From Anaerostipes sp. 992a (lineage in GTDB: Bacteria; Bacillota; Clostridia; Lachnospirales; Lachnospiraceae): a stretch of 64,000 nucleotides of DNA. Each line of letters starts with the position of its first letter. The first letter of the stretch is position 1. The notes under the pieces were generated by a model. That model did no database searches. It saw only the letters and a list, made by a program, of their open reading frames with translations, and had not been told where the DNA came from. The DNA is taken from NCBI RefSeq assembly GCF_001940245.1, contig NZ_MJIG01000004.1, positions 1 to 64,000 of the forward strand, read 5' to 3'. A program made the position numbers and the translations under genes. This document shows, one piece after another, positions 45,487-55,323 of this stretch.

Positions 45487-46629
45487 TTACTCCTCGTCTA
45501 ATGCGATATCTTCCATATCGTTTTCATCGAAATTAATAAATTCTTCTGATACATTTTCCTCAGCTACGCTGATATCTTCCATTTGTTCTGCCTCTTCTTC
45601 TGCCTGAGATTCACTCTTAATGTCAATTTTAAATCCAGTCAGACGAGCAGCCAGTCTTGCATTTTGTCCTTCTTTTCCAATGGCAAGAGAAAGCTGATAA
45701 TCAGGAACGACAACTCTTGCGGTTTTTTCTTCTTCATTTACAGATACGGAAATAACCTTAGATGGGCTTAATGCGTTTTCAATCAATACTTCTGGATCCT
45801 CACTCCAGTTAATAATATCAATTTTTTCCCCTTTTAAGTCGTTTACGATGGCATTTACACGAGCACCGTTTACTCCTACACAGGCACCAACTGGATCCAC
45901 ATCTTCATTGTTAGACCATACAGCAATCTTTGTACGAGAACCAGCTTCTCTTGCAATACTCTTAATCTCTACAGTACCATCATGAACTTCAGATACTTCT
46001 TTTTCAAATAAACGTTTCACTAACTCTGGATGAGTTCTGGAAACGAGGATTCGAGGTCCTTTGTTCGTATCCTTTACTTCAATAATATAGAGCTTGATTC
46101 GTTCGGTTGGTTTGAATACTTCACCCTTTACCTGTTCATTTTTTGTCAGGAGAGCATCTGTCTTATCATCTAAGCTGATGCTGATATTATCACCAATATA
46201 ACGTTGAACCACACCAGTTACGATATCTTTTTCTTTACAATGGAAGTGGTTAAAGATTACTTTTCGTTCCTCTTCCTTGATTTTCTGTACAATCACGCTT
46301 CTTGCATGCTGAGCAGCAATACGTCCAAAGTTCTTTGGTGTGATTTCAATATTCACAATATCTCCAAGATTATATCCTGGATTGATCGCCTGTGCTTTGG
46401 CAAGACTGATTTCCAAGGCAGGATCCAGAACTTCTTCTACCACTTCCTTTTCTGCCAGTACAACCATGTCTCCAGTTTCTCTGTCAATAGAAACCTTTAC
46501 GTTATCCGCTTTTCCAAAGTCTCTTTTGCAGGCTGCTACCAGGGAAGCTTCAATTGCTTCCATAATTACTTCTTTATCAATATCTTTCTCTTTTTCTAAT
46601 TGATTTAAAGCTTCGATTAATTCACTCAT
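45487..46629 (-). CDS. nusA: Transcription termination/antitermination factor NusA
   Basis: 380 residues. N-terminal RNAP-binding domain (1-130), S1 domain (about 135-200), two KH domains (about 205-345) with DPVGACVGVNGARVNAIV and LAIGKEGQNARLAARL, then an acidic tail. Lacks the C-terminal acidic repeats of E. coli NusA, as usual in Firmicutes. AGGAGG before the ATG; 15 bases after rimP. Confidence 0.96.
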   Translation of the reverse strand: MSELIEALNQLEKEKDIDKEVIMEAIEASLVAACKRDFGKADNVKVSIDRETGDMVVLAEKEVVEEVLDPALEISLAKAQAINPGYNLGDIVNIEITPKNFGRIAAQHARSVIVQKIKEEERKVIFNHFHCKEKDIVTGVVQRYIGDNISISLDDKTDALLTKNEQVKGEVFKPTERIKLYIIEVKDTNKGPRILVSRTHPELVKRLFEKEVSEVHDGTVEIKSIAREAGSRTKIAVWSNNEDVDPVGACVGVNGARVNAIVNDLKGEKIDIINWSEDPEVLIENALSPSKVISVSVNEEEKTARVVVPDYQLSLAIGKEGQNARLAARLTGFKIDIKSESQAEEEAEQMEDISVAEENVSEEFINFDENDMEDIALDEE

Positions 46630-46644
46630 TGTAAAAATATCCTC

Positions 46645-47109
46645 CTAAAAGTTTAAAGCTAATCGAATAAGTGCTAAGTCTCTGCGAGCAAATGTCTGTT
46701 CTTCTCCATCAATATCCAGTGTAATAGTATCTTCGGTATATCCGGTCAGAACACCTGTAAATTCTTTTTGTTTATCTATTGCTTTGTATAATTTGATATC
46801 GATCTCTTTTCCTACGCTGCGTTTAAAATCTTTTTCCTTTTTTAATGGACGCCCCAGTCCAGGAGAGCTTACCTCTAAGATATACGCATCCGGAATGAAA
46901 TCCTCTTCATCTAATTTTGCTTCTAAAGCACGGCTGATGGTAACGCAGTCATCAATGTTGATTCCGCCCTCTTTGTCAGCATAAATACGCAAATAATAGT
47001 TAGAACCTTCTTTCACGTATTCCACATCGACCAATTCAAAATTACCTTCTTCGATAATCGGCATTACCATTGATTCAACACGGCTTTCGATATCTGCACG
47101 TTTTGCCAA
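46645..47109 (-). CDS. rimP: Ribosome maturation factor RimP
   Basis: 154 residues. Two-domain 30S assembly factor: LVDVEYVKEGSNYYLRIYADK (N-domain), ISRALEAKLDE and YILEVSSPGLGRPLKKEKDF (signature). TTG start at 47109, supported by AAAGGTGG 7 bases upstream; no in-frame ATG upstream. First gene of the rimP-nusA-infB-ribF operon, with a structured leader. Confidence 0.93.
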   Translation of the reverse strand: MAKRADIESRVESMVMPIIEEGNFELVDVEYVKEGSNYYLRIYADKEGGINIDDCVTISRALEAKLDEEDFIPDAYILEVSSPGLGRPLKKEKDFKRSVGKEIDIKLYKAIDKQKEFTGVLTGYTEDTITLDIDGEEQTFARRDLALIRLALNF

Positions 47110-47252
47110 TGAAATTCCACCTTTCTTTGTTCGAGTCCGCCTTGTGGGACATTTCTTAGAAACACTGGATATCTACGAATATCCATGTAACGAATAAGAG
47201 TGGACTCCTAAAAGCCCACTCTTATTAACTACCATATATTAACTTCCCATAT
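47110..47252 (-). other. Structured 5' leader of the rimP operon
   Basis: About 135 bases between the promoter and rimP. It contains a perfect 11-bp hairpin (AATAAGAGTGG 47193-47203 with CCACTCTTATT 47216-47226) and a GGATAT/ATATCC hairpin near 47168-47185. In the RNA, GAGTCC (47207-47202) could instead pair with GGACTC (47138-47133) close to the ribosome site, so two exclusive folds are possible. Confidence 0.4.
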
Positions 47253-47281
47253 AGTATAGCACAGAAAAAATTAAATTACAA
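47253..47281 (-). promoter_or_regulatory. Promoter of the rimP-ribF operon
   Basis: On the minus strand TTGTAA (47281-47276), 17-base spacer, TATACT (47258-47253). It begins just after the stop of the metallophosphatase gene. Confidence 0.7.
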
Positions 47282-47284
47282 CAC

Positions 47285-47935
47285 TTATTTTGCATATACA
47301 TAAAATTCTTTCTGATCATCTAAGCGTAGGCATGAGAGCTTTCCTCCAAATTTTTTTGCAAATACTGCTCCAGTATCAATTCCAATCAGGTTCTTCCCTT
47401 TTGGTTTCCATATATGGACAGTGATTTCCTCATCAATGATACGGGACATCATCGGAGTATGTCCAAAGACAATGGTCTTTCCAGGAATCCCATCGCCAAA
47501 ATAGAACTCGTTACGGGCCCAAATACAAAATTCATCCGGGTCCTTTCCTGTTTTAAGAATCTCTTCAGTGATTCCTGCATGCACCAGAACATAATCGATA
47601 CCTCCTACCGTTACTTCTTTGTACAAAGGAAGCTTTGGTATCCAGGTCAATAGTCGGTTTAATTCCGTTGCAGAAAACTGACTGAAGTAAAAGGTATAAT
47701 AATCGGGATCCGGGTAGGAGGCGAACATATCCTCATGGTTTCCCTTTAACATAATAACATGTTCTGATTCATGTTTCCATACCCAGCGGACCATTTCTGG
47801 AACTTTTGGGCCCCGATCCATGATATCACCCAATATATATAATGTGTCCCGCGTTTCATCAAATTGAATCTTATCAAGCATTTCAAGAAACATGTCATAA
47901 CATCCGTGAATATCACTGATTGCATAGATTGACAT
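47285..47935 (-). CDS. Calcineurin-like metallophosphoesterase
   Basis: 216 residues. SDIHGCYDMF, LGDIMDRGPK, LKGNHEDMF and VFGHTPMM are the four metal-binding motifs of PPP-type serine/threonine phosphatases and ApaH-like enzymes. GGAGGTGG supports the start at 47935; a frame to 47989 overlaps polC and is not used. Substrate (phosphoprotein or dinucleotide) unknown. Follows polC by 40 bases. Confidence 0.88.
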   Translation of the reverse strand: MSIYAISDIHGCYDMFLEMLDKIQFDETRDTLYILGDIMDRGPKVPEMVRWVWKHESEHVIMLKGNHEDMFASYPDPDYYTFYFSQFSATELNRLLTWIPKLPLYKEVTVGGIDYVLVHAGITEEILKTGKDPDEFCIWARNEFYFGDGIPGKTIVFGHTPMMSRIIDEEITVHIWKPKGKNLIGIDTGAVFAKKFGGKLSCLRLDDQKEFYVYAK

Positions 47936-47975
47936 GAAACCACCTCCTTTTAGTGTGGATATACAGTTTCTCTTA

Positions 47976-50900
47976 TTATAAGAAATCAAAGGATAACTGA
48001 TCAGATTCCGGCAGATCCTTTAAAATTCCTAATTCTTTCATTTTATCAACAATGGTCTTACTTACTTTGGTTCTGTCGCGGAAGTTTTCCAAAGAAGTAT
48101 ACGGGCCATCTTTGGCAGCCAGCATAGCCTGCTCTGCAGCCTTTTCACCCATGCCGTCAATACTGCTTAGAGACGGCATGATCTTTCCATCAATGATCTG
48201 AAATTCTTTATCTCTTGCACGATAAATATCCAAAGGCATAAATTCAAAGCCTCTGGCATACATTTCCTGTACAATTCGCATATCGCGGATTAGATCCTGT
48301 TCCTTCTTTGTAGTCTGATCTTTCGGCATTTTTAAAAGTGCATTTAAATGTTCTTCCAGCTTTTCTTTACCAAGACACATATATTCATAGGAAAAGGCGG
48401 AAGCCCGAATGCTGAAAAATGCCGTATAATAGGCCAATGGATGGAAAACCTTGTACCAGGCAATCCGCCATGCCATCATAACATAAGCAGCAGCGTGTGC
48501 TTTAGGGAACATGTATTTGATTTTTTTACAGGACCAGATATACCAGTCCGGTACATCAAATTTCTTCATTTCTTCTTCCCATTCTGGCTTTAATCCTTTT
48601 CCTTTTCGTACGGATTCCATAATGGTAAAAGAAAGTCCCTTTTCCATTCCCTGATTGATCAGATAGGTCATAATATCATCACGGGTACAGATACAACCGG
48701 AAATCTCTGCTTTTCCCTGTTCGATCAAGGCCTGTGCATTACCAAGCCATACATCTGTACCATGAGAAAGACCAGAAATACGGATCAGATCGGAAAAGCT
48801 TTTTGGCTTTGTATCAATTAACATCTGAATAACAAAATCCGTACCAAATTCCGGAATACCAAGAGAGCCAAGGGGGATTCCACCAATATCGTCTGGTGTA
48901 ATACCAAGTGCCTTTGTACTATGGAACAATGACATAACATCGGGATCATCCAGAGCAATGGTAGTTGCCTTAATCCCGGTAATATCCTCCAAACGGCGGA
49001 TCATGGTCGGATCATCATGGCCCAGAATATCAAGCTTCAGCAGGTTATGGTCAATGGAATGATATTCAAAATGAGTTGTAATGATCGGAGTGTTAACATC
49101 ATTTGCCGGATGCTGGAGAGCTGTAAATTCATAAATTTCACGGTCATGGGGTACTACAATAATACCTCCAGGATGTTGGCCGGTTGTTCGCTTTACACCG
49201 GTACAGCCGACTGCAATTCGATTCAGTTCACATTGTCTTTTATGAATTTCTCTTTCCTCAAAATATTTGTAGACATATCCTTTTGCAGTTTTTTCTGCCA
49301 GGGTACCGATGGTTCCAGCACGAAAAGCTTTTCCTTTTCCGAAGATTACCTCCACATAGGCATGGGCCTTTGCCTGATAATCTCCTGAGAAATTTAAGTC
49401 AATATCTGGTTCTTTATCTCCTTTGAATCCGAGGAAGGTTTCAAAAGGAATATCATGTCCCTCTTTATTCAGTGGATGCCCACATTTTGGACATACTGCA
49501 TCTGGCATATCACATCCGGACATCCCCTTTTTGGCATAGGGTTTTACTTTATCAGAGTCAAAATCCACGTAATAACAGTTTGGACAAATATAATGTGCTT
49601 GTAATGGATTTACTTCCGTAATTCCTGCCATGGTTGCGGCAAAGGAGGATCCAACGGATCCACGGGAACCAACCAGATATCCATGATCTACAGAATCCCA
49701 TACCAGACGCTGTGCAATGATATACATAACGGCGAATCCATTGGATATAATGGAATGAAGTTCTCGTTCCAAACGTTCCACAACAATTTCAGGAAGATCT
49801 GGTCCATAGATTTCATGGGCTTTGGTATAACAAATATCGCGGAGCTGCTCATCCGATTTGTCGATGACGGGCGGACATTTATCCGGAAGCACCGGGGAAA
49901 CTCTTTCAATGCGATCTGCAATCAGGTTTGTATTGGTAATCACTACTTCTTTTGCTTTTTCACTTCCAAGATAGGAGAATTCTTTTAGCATCTCTTCTGT
50001 CGTACGAAAATAAAGAGGTGCCTGATTGTCAGCATCTTTAAATCCTTTCCCTGCCATCAATATTCTTCGATACAGTTCATCTTCCGGGTCCAGGAAATGA
50101 ACATCACAAGTAGCAAGTACTGGTTTGTTAAATTTTTCGCCAAGTTCTATGATCTTTCGATTTAGATTTTCGATATCTTCTATAGAGTTGACATTCTCAA
50201 TCCGGTCACTTTCGATCATAAAGGCGTTGTTGCCAGTAGGCTGAATTTCCAGATAATCATAGAAGCTGACAATTCTTGCAATTTCTTCATCGGAACGGTC
50301 ATCGAGCAGTGCCTGATATAATTCTCCAGCTTCACAGGCAGAGCCAAGAATCAGGCCTTCCCGATATTTTTGAATCAAACTCTTAGGCATTCTTGGCCGT
50401 CGATTGAAATATTCCAGGTGAGAGGCAGAAACCAAACGGTTTAGATTGATCCGTCCGGTTTCATTCTGTATCAGAATAATTCCGTGATATGCCCTGGATT
50501 TTTTTATGATATCTGGAGAAACTGCCCCCAGTTCATTGATTCCTTTCAGATCATAAATTTCTTTTTCCTGCAACATTTTTATAAATTCTAAAAATACCTT
50601 TGCAGTGGCACCTGCATCGTCCACCGCCCGGTGGTGATTTTCCAGTTTAATATTCAATCGTTTGCATACATTGTCCAGTGTAAATTTAGCAATATCCGTA
50701 AGCAAAACTCTTGCCAGTGGAAGAGTGTCCACTACGGTAAAGTCATATTCCAAGGATAGTTCAGTGGCTTTTTCTTTTATAAATCCTGTATCAAATACTG
50801 CGTTATGAGCAACCAGGATACATCCTTTACAAAACTCCATAAATTTCGGAAGAATTTCATGGAGTTTTGGAGCATCCTTTACCATATCATCGTTGATGCT

Positions 50901-52352
50901 GGTAAGCTGTTCAATCTTAAACGGAATTGGTATTTCTGGATTGATAAATTCACTGAAATAGGCAACTTCCTTTCCATTTTTTATTTTTACTGCGCCAATT
51001 TCGATAATCTTATCTTTTTTTGCATGAAAGCCGGTAGTTTCGATATCAAATACGACAAAATCGTCATCCAGTGTCTGGCCCTGTTCCCCTGTCACCAATT
51101 CCTTTAGATCATCGACGAAATAACCTTCCACACCATAGATGATCTTAAATGGATCATCCTTTGGAAGCACATGATTGGCAATGGGAAAAGCCTGAAGAAC
51201 ACCATGGTCCGTAATGGCAATTGCCTTATGTCCCCAGGATTTCGCCCGTTTAATAATTTTACCAATATCTACGACACTATCCATATCACTCATGACGGTA
51301 TGCATATGCAGCTCTACTCGTTTTTCCAGACTGGTATCCTCCCGTTCCGTAACAAAGGAAGGAATGGACTTGATGCCAGTAACCGAAGTAATACTGACTT
51401 CGTGATCGAATTTATCATAAAGTGCCATCCCCTTCACCCGGTAAAAATTCCCTTTTACGAGTAGATCCAAAATATCCGGAAGATCCACATTTTTTACAAA
51501 GATCTTACATTTGATCGTATCTGTAAAATCAGTGATCGCAAACATGATAATGGTTTTTTCATTGCGGATTTCTCTGGTCTCCAATTCTAAAATTTTACCA
51601 CGGATAACTACTTCACCAATTTCTTCTATGATTTCGGATATAGGAATGGTATCTCCATCACAATTTCGTCCATAGATCAGGTTCGGATCATTATGGTTGG
51701 CACGCCTCTGCTGATAGGTGCTTCCAGAAGATTTTTTACTTTGTTTTTTCTCCTTTTCTTCCAGATGTTCTCGATTGTCCTTCACACGTTCAAAAATAGA
51801 TTCCGCTTCTACAGCCAGTTTATGATCTCGTTCCCTGCGAAAGGCTTCACTGTCTGCGCTTTGATAATCAAAGCCAATCTGAATTCTCATTCCAAAACGT
51901 TCCCGATAAATGGTTTCATAGAATTCTTTCATCTCCTCCGCCTTGCTCTTAGTCAAAAAGCTATCCTCCAGTACGAGAGTCAGTACATCTTCATCTACAT
52001 GCCAAGCCGCATGGCGCATGATATTATAAAGAAGCAGACTTTTTCCTTTCCATTCAAAAAGAAAGCTGTCCCAGTATTCCTGAGTCAGCTTTTCTAAATC
52101 ATATTGACTGGATAATGAATAGGTCTCATGAAAACGTATTTTAATATATGCTTTTTTAAAAAAAGTCTCCCTGATGCATTGTTCCATCTTCCAGGTGTAA
52201 AAACGCTTAATCAGCCTGGAACTGACCATATGGATCATCAAAGTATTGGATTTTCGATGCATCACGATTCGTTCCACTGAAACGTATTCAAAATAGCTTT
52301 TTAATTCGGATGGCGGTTCAAAATCAGGAAACACTTCAAAAAAAGGTTTCAT
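47976..52352 (-). CDS. polC: DNA polymerase III alpha subunit, PolC type
   Basis: 1,458 residues. Gram-positive replicative polymerase with built-in proofreading. Order: N-terminal domain, OB fold (about 240-320), PHP domain (HMHTVMSDMDS, ITDHGVLQ), DEDD exonuclease inserted in PHP (FDIETTGFHAKKDKIIEIG ... HRAVDDA), zinc knuckle (CPNCYYVDFDSD ... CPKCGHPL), polymerase palm with PDIDLNFSGDYQ, and helix-hairpin-helix tail. Starts directly after ispG; SD overlaps the end of ispG. Length as in B. subtilis (1,437). Confidence 0.97.
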   Translation of the reverse strand: MKPFFEVFPDFEPPSELKSYFEYVSVERIVMHRKSNTLMIHMVSSRLIKRFYTWKMEQCIRETFFKKAYIKIRFHETYSLSSQYDLEKLTQEYWDSFLFEWKGKSLLLYNIMRHAAWHVDEDVLTLVLEDSFLTKSKAEEMKEFYETIYRERFGMRIQIGFDYQSADSEAFRRERDHKLAVEAESIFERVKDNREHLEEKEKKQSKKSSGSTYQQRRANHNDPNLIYGRNCDGDTIPISEIIEEIGEVVIRGKILELETREIRNEKTIIMFAITDFTDTIKCKIFVKNVDLPDILDLLVKGNFYRVKGMALYDKFDHEVSITSVTGIKSIPSFVTEREDTSLEKRVELHMHTVMSDMDSVVDIGKIIKRAKSWGHKAIAITDHGVLQAFPIANHVLPKDDPFKIIYGVEGYFVDDLKELVTGEQGQTLDDDFVVFDIETTGFHAKKDKIIEIGAVKIKNGKEVAYFSEFINPEIPIPFKIEQLTSINDDMVKDAPKLHEILPKFMEFCKGCILVAHNAVFDTGFIKEKATELSLEYDFTVVDTLPLARVLLTDIAKFTLDNVCKRLNIKLENHHRAVDDAGATAKVFLEFIKMLQEKEIYDLKGINELGAVSPDIIKKSRAYHGIILIQNETGRINLNRLVSASHLEYFNRRPRMPKSLIQKYREGLILGSACEAGELYQALLDDRSDEEIARIVSFYDYLEIQPTGNNAFMIESDRIENVNSIEDIENLNRKIIELGEKFNKPVLATCDVHFLDPEDELYRRILMAGKGFKDADNQAPLYFRTTEEMLKEFSYLGSEKAKEVVITNTNLIADRIERVSPVLPDKCPPVIDKSDEQLRDICYTKAHEIYGPDLPEIVVERLERELHSIISNGFAVMYIIAQRLVWDSVDHGYLVGSRGSVGSSFAATMAGITEVNPLQAHYICPNCYYVDFDSDKVKPYAKKGMSGCDMPDAVCPKCGHPLNKEGHDIPFETFLGFKGDKEPDIDLNFSGDYQAKAHAYVEVIFGKGKAFRAGTIGTLAEKTAKGYVYKYFEEREIHKRQCELNRIAVGCTGVKRTTGQHPGGIIVVPHDREIYEFTALQHPANDVNTPIITTHFEYHSIDHNLLKLDILGHDDPTMIRRLEDITGIKATTIALDDPDVMSLFHSTKALGITPDDIGGIPLGSLGIPEFGTDFVIQMLIDTKPKSFSDLIRISGLSHGTDVWLGNAQALIEQGKAEISGCICTRDDIMTYLINQGMEKGLSFTIMESVRKGKGLKPEWEEEMKKFDVPDWYIWSCKKIKYMFPKAHAAAYVMMAWRIAWYKVFHPLAYYTAFFSIRASAFSYEYMCLGKEKLEEHLNALLKMPKDQTTKKEQDLIRDMRIVQEMYARGFEFMPLDIYRARDKEFQIIDGKIMPSLSSIDGMGEKAAEQAMLAAKDGPYTSLENFRDRTKVSKTIVDKMKELGILKDLPESDQLSFDFL

Positions 52353-53417
52353 TTAATTTTCACCCCAATGTTCTAATTCATATCGTAATGTCTGAAGCAA
52401 CTGATCTTCTGGAATTTTTCGGATGATTTCTCCTTTTTTAATCAAAAGTCCTTCACCAATTCCTCCAGCAATACCAATATCCGCCTCTTTTGCTTCACCA
52501 GGTCCATTGACCACGCAGCCCATAACAGCAACCTTGATGTTTAGATGGTCAAAATCTGTTACCATGGTTTCTACCTGATTCGCAAGTGAGATCAGGTCAA
52601 TATTGGTTCTTCCACAAGTCGGACAGGATACAACTTCGATTCCTCCTGTACGGAGTCCCAATGTTCTTAAGATTAGTTTTGCACTGGCAATTTCATTGAC
52701 AGGATCCCCTGTTAAGGAAACGCGAATCGTATCGCCAATTCCCATATGAAGGATAATGCCAAGTCCAATAGCAGATTTAATGTTACCACTATATACAGTA
52801 CCTGATTCGGTGATTCCTACATGGATTGGATATGAAATTTTAGGTGCAATCAGCTCGTGAGCCTTGGCACACATTAAGACATCGGAAGATTTAATACTGA
52901 CAACCAGATTATCATATCCCATGTCCTCAATCAGTTTTACTTTATCCAATGCGCTTTCTACGATGCCTTCGGCAGTAACTTTACCGTATTTTTCAATAAT
53001 TGATTTTTCCAAGGAGCCACTGTTGACACCAATACGAATCGGGATCCCATATTCTTTTGCTTTCTCTACAACTGCCTGTACTTTATCGACAGATCCGATA
53101 TTACCAGGATTGATTCGTATCTTATCAGCTCCGTTTTCAATAGCTGCAATGGCCATTTTGTAATCAAAGTGAATATCTGCTACAAGAGGAATATGAATTT
53201 GCTTTTTAATTTCTCCAATCGCTTTTGCAGCCTCCAGAGTTGGTACAGTGCAGCGAATGATCTCGCATCCTGCACGCTCCAGCTTTAAAATTTGATCTAC
53301 TGTTGATTCTACATCTTCTGTTTTTGTATTTGTCATAGACTGGATCAGGATAGGATTGCCTCCACCGATGACCCGGTCTCCAATTCGAATAACCTTTGTT
53401 TGATTTCTATGATTCAT
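52353..53417 (-). CDS. ispG: 4-hydroxy-3-methylbut-2-enyl diphosphate synthase
   Basis: 354 residues. Penultimate step of the MEP isoprenoid pathway, with a 4Fe-4S cluster bound by cysteines in SCPTCGRT and GCVVNGPGEAKEADIGIAGG. N-terminal barrel with PILIQSMTNTKTEDV and VADIHFDYK. ATG at 53417 chosen over GTG at 53423 because GAGG precedes it. No gap to polC. The neighbouring dxr expected for this pathway is absent. Confidence 0.96.
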   Translation of the reverse strand: MNHRNQTKVIRIGDRVIGGGNPILIQSMTNTKTEDVESTVDQILKLERAGCEIIRCTVPTLEAAKAIGEIKKQIHIPLVADIHFDYKMAIAAIENGADKIRINPGNIGSVDKVQAVVEKAKEYGIPIRIGVNSGSLEKSIIEKYGKVTAEGIVESALDKVKLIEDMGYDNLVVSIKSSDVLMCAKAHELIAPKISYPIHVGITESGTVYSGNIKSAIGLGIILHMGIGDTIRVSLTGDPVNEIASAKLILRTLGLRTGGIEVVSCPTCGRTNIDLISLANQVETMVTDFDHLNIKVAVMGCVVNGPGEAKEADIGIAGGIGEGLLIKKGEIIRKIPEDQLLQTLRYELEHWGEN

Positions 53418-53430
53418 ACGCACCTCATAA

Positions 53431-54474
53431 TTATAAAAAACGAATGAATAGTGTCCGAATGTCTTTCACCATAACTAGCAGCATAATTGCGAGTAGAAGC
53501 ATTAATCCGACATAGTGGATCTTGCCTTCTTTATCTGGATCCATAGCTTTCCCACGGATGCCCTCTATCAGAAGAAACACCAATCTTCCGCCATCTAATG
53601 CTGGTATCGGAAGCAGGTTCATAACGCCTAGATTGGCACTTAATAAGATGGTCAGGCTTAGCATAGATTCTAAGATGACCAACCAGCCATAGCTCTGTGC
53701 CTGAGTATAGGTGTCTCCGATCATGGACACAATACCTACCGGTCCGGATATATCATTTAATCCAAATTGCCCCATGATAAGCTGTTTTAAGCTGATGACA
53801 GTAACCTTGATCTGGCATCTGACTTCATAAATGCTATATTGAATTGTTTTCAAAGGATTCAGCTTTTGATAACCACTGCTTTGAATCCCAATTCGATAAC
53901 TGCCAATTTCCTTATCATAAACAGGTGTTACCGAAGTTGTATATTCCTCCCCATCTCTTTTATATTCAACATCAAAGGAATGCCCCTTTCCTTCCAGCAT
54001 GAGATAGTAACTGATTTCTCGAAAATTGTGTACACGAGAATCTGCAATCTTTGTAATCTCATCTCCTTTTTTCAATCCAGCTTCATAAGCAGGAGAATTT
54101 GGTTCTACCCTACTTAAAACAGGGACATCACTGCCTGTCAGACTGATCAAAACCAGAGAGAGAACAAATGCCATAATAAAATTAAAGAATGGTCCAGCAA
54201 AAACAACAGACATTCGCGCAGGAACAGATTTGTTGCCAAAAGCTCGTTCATCTGGACTTTCCTCATCCTCGCCAGTCATCATACAGGCACCACCAAAAGG
54301 AAGCAGTTTCAGACTATAAAAAGTCTCTCCTATCTGTTTTCCGATGATGGTAGGTCCCAATCCCAGACAAAATTCTTCAACACGAATACCGTTTTTCTTA
54401 GCAAGAAGAAAATGTCCCAGTTCATGAAATAAAATGATGGCGCCAAATATAAAAAATGCAATAATGATCTTCAA
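53431..54474 (-). CDS. rseP: Site-2 membrane protease RseP/RasP
   Basis: 347 residues. Zinc metalloprotease cutting membrane-anchored regulators. ILFHELGHFLLAK (HExxH) in the first helix, one PDZ domain (about 110-190, with PAYEAGLKKGDEIT), and the LDG motif NLLPIPALDGGRL in a later helix; four membrane helices. Follows cdsA directly where dxr would usually stand. Confidence 0.95.
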   Translation of the reverse strand: MKIIIAFFIFGAIILFHELGHFLLAKKNGIRVEEFCLGLGPTIIGKQIGETFYSLKLLPFGGACMMTGEDEESPDERAFGNKSVPARMSVVFAGPFFNFIMAFVLSLVLISLTGSDVPVLSRVEPNSPAYEAGLKKGDEITKIADSRVHNFREISYYLMLEGKGHSFDVEYKRDGEEYTTSVTPVYDKEIGSYRIGIQSSGYQKLNPLKTIQYSIYEVRCQIKVTVISLKQLIMGQFGLNDISGPVGIVSMIGDTYTQAQSYGWLVILESMLSLTILLSANLGVMNLLPIPALDGGRLVFLLIEGIRGKAMDPDKEGKIHYVGLMLLLAIMLLVMVKDIRTLFIRFL

Positions 54475-54500
54475 AAAATATTACCTGCTTTCTTTCCAAG

Positions 54501-55313
54501 TTATAATGTTGCACCTGTCAGCATTGCGATCAACAGATACACAATTGGTGCGACGATAATAATGCTGTCAAATCGATCCAGAATTCCTCCATGGCCTGGA
54601 ATTAATGTGCCATAGTCTTTAATATCAAAATTACGTTTGATAGCAGATGCAGCCAGATCACCGATCATGGATATTACGCCTCCTACAACACATACAATAG
54701 GGAAAATCACCATTGGATTAAAGTCAAGGCGTAATTTATTTGCAATCAAGAATCCATATAGTACACCTAACAAAGCTGTTCCTACAAGTCCGCCGATAGC
54801 ACCCTCGATGGTTTTTTTCGGGCTTAATAATGGTGTCATCTTATGCTTTCCAATTAACATTCCTGTACAGTAGGCAAAGGTATCCGTTCCCCAGGCCGCA
54901 AGGAAAATCAATACTACAAATTCTCCTCCATTTGGAAGAATTCGCAGCTGATAGATGTAAGACATCATAATGCTGACATAGATAAGGCTGAAAAAGGATG
55001 CCATCAGCTGATGTGCATGATATTTTGGATAGCAGAATACGTAGCATCCCAATAAAAAGATCAGTACTGCGATCAGGAATGTAAATCCCCAGTTTCCTAC
55101 ATTAAATAGTAACATTAGGTAATATAATATAGTTGCACAATAGACAATGACTGCCATTGCAGATTTTTCCATTTGAAAGATTCTTAGTAATTCATTCACA
55201 CCAATTAGTGAAATCATGGTCAGGACAGCAAATGTTACAACTCCACCAAAATATAAAGTTGCGACGGTAGCTACCAGCAGTAAAATACCGCTAAATAATC
55301 GTAATTTAAACAT
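54501..55313 (-). CDS. cdsA: Phosphatidate cytidylyltransferase
   Basis: 270 residues, about seven membrane helices. Forms CDP-diacylglycerol for phospholipid synthesis. Signature near the C-terminus SAIKRNFDIKDYGTLIPGHGGILDRFDS, and AWGTDTFAYCTG. The start at 55313 follows AGGAGTGATAAC; a longer frame to 55367 overlaps uppS and is rejected. Confidence 0.95.
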   Translation of the reverse strand: MFKLRLFSGILLLVATVATLYFGGVVTFAVLTMISLIGVNELLRIFQMEKSAMAVIVYCATILYYLMLLFNVGNWGFTFLIAVLIFLLGCYVFCYPKYHAHQLMASFFSLIYVSIMMSYIYQLRILPNGGEFVVLIFLAAWGTDTFAYCTGMLIGKHKMTPLLSPKKTIEGAIGGLVGTALLGVLYGFLIANKLRLDFNPMVIFPIVCVVGGVISMIGDLAASAIKRNFDIKDYGTLIPGHGGILDRFDSIIIVAPIVYLLIAMLTGATL

Positions 55314-55323
55314 GTTATCACTC

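Noticed and set aside
47125-47150. tRNA-like T-arm (GTTCGAGTCC) on the + strand
   Set aside because: No acceptor, anticodon or D arm can be built around it, and it lies in the rimP leader.
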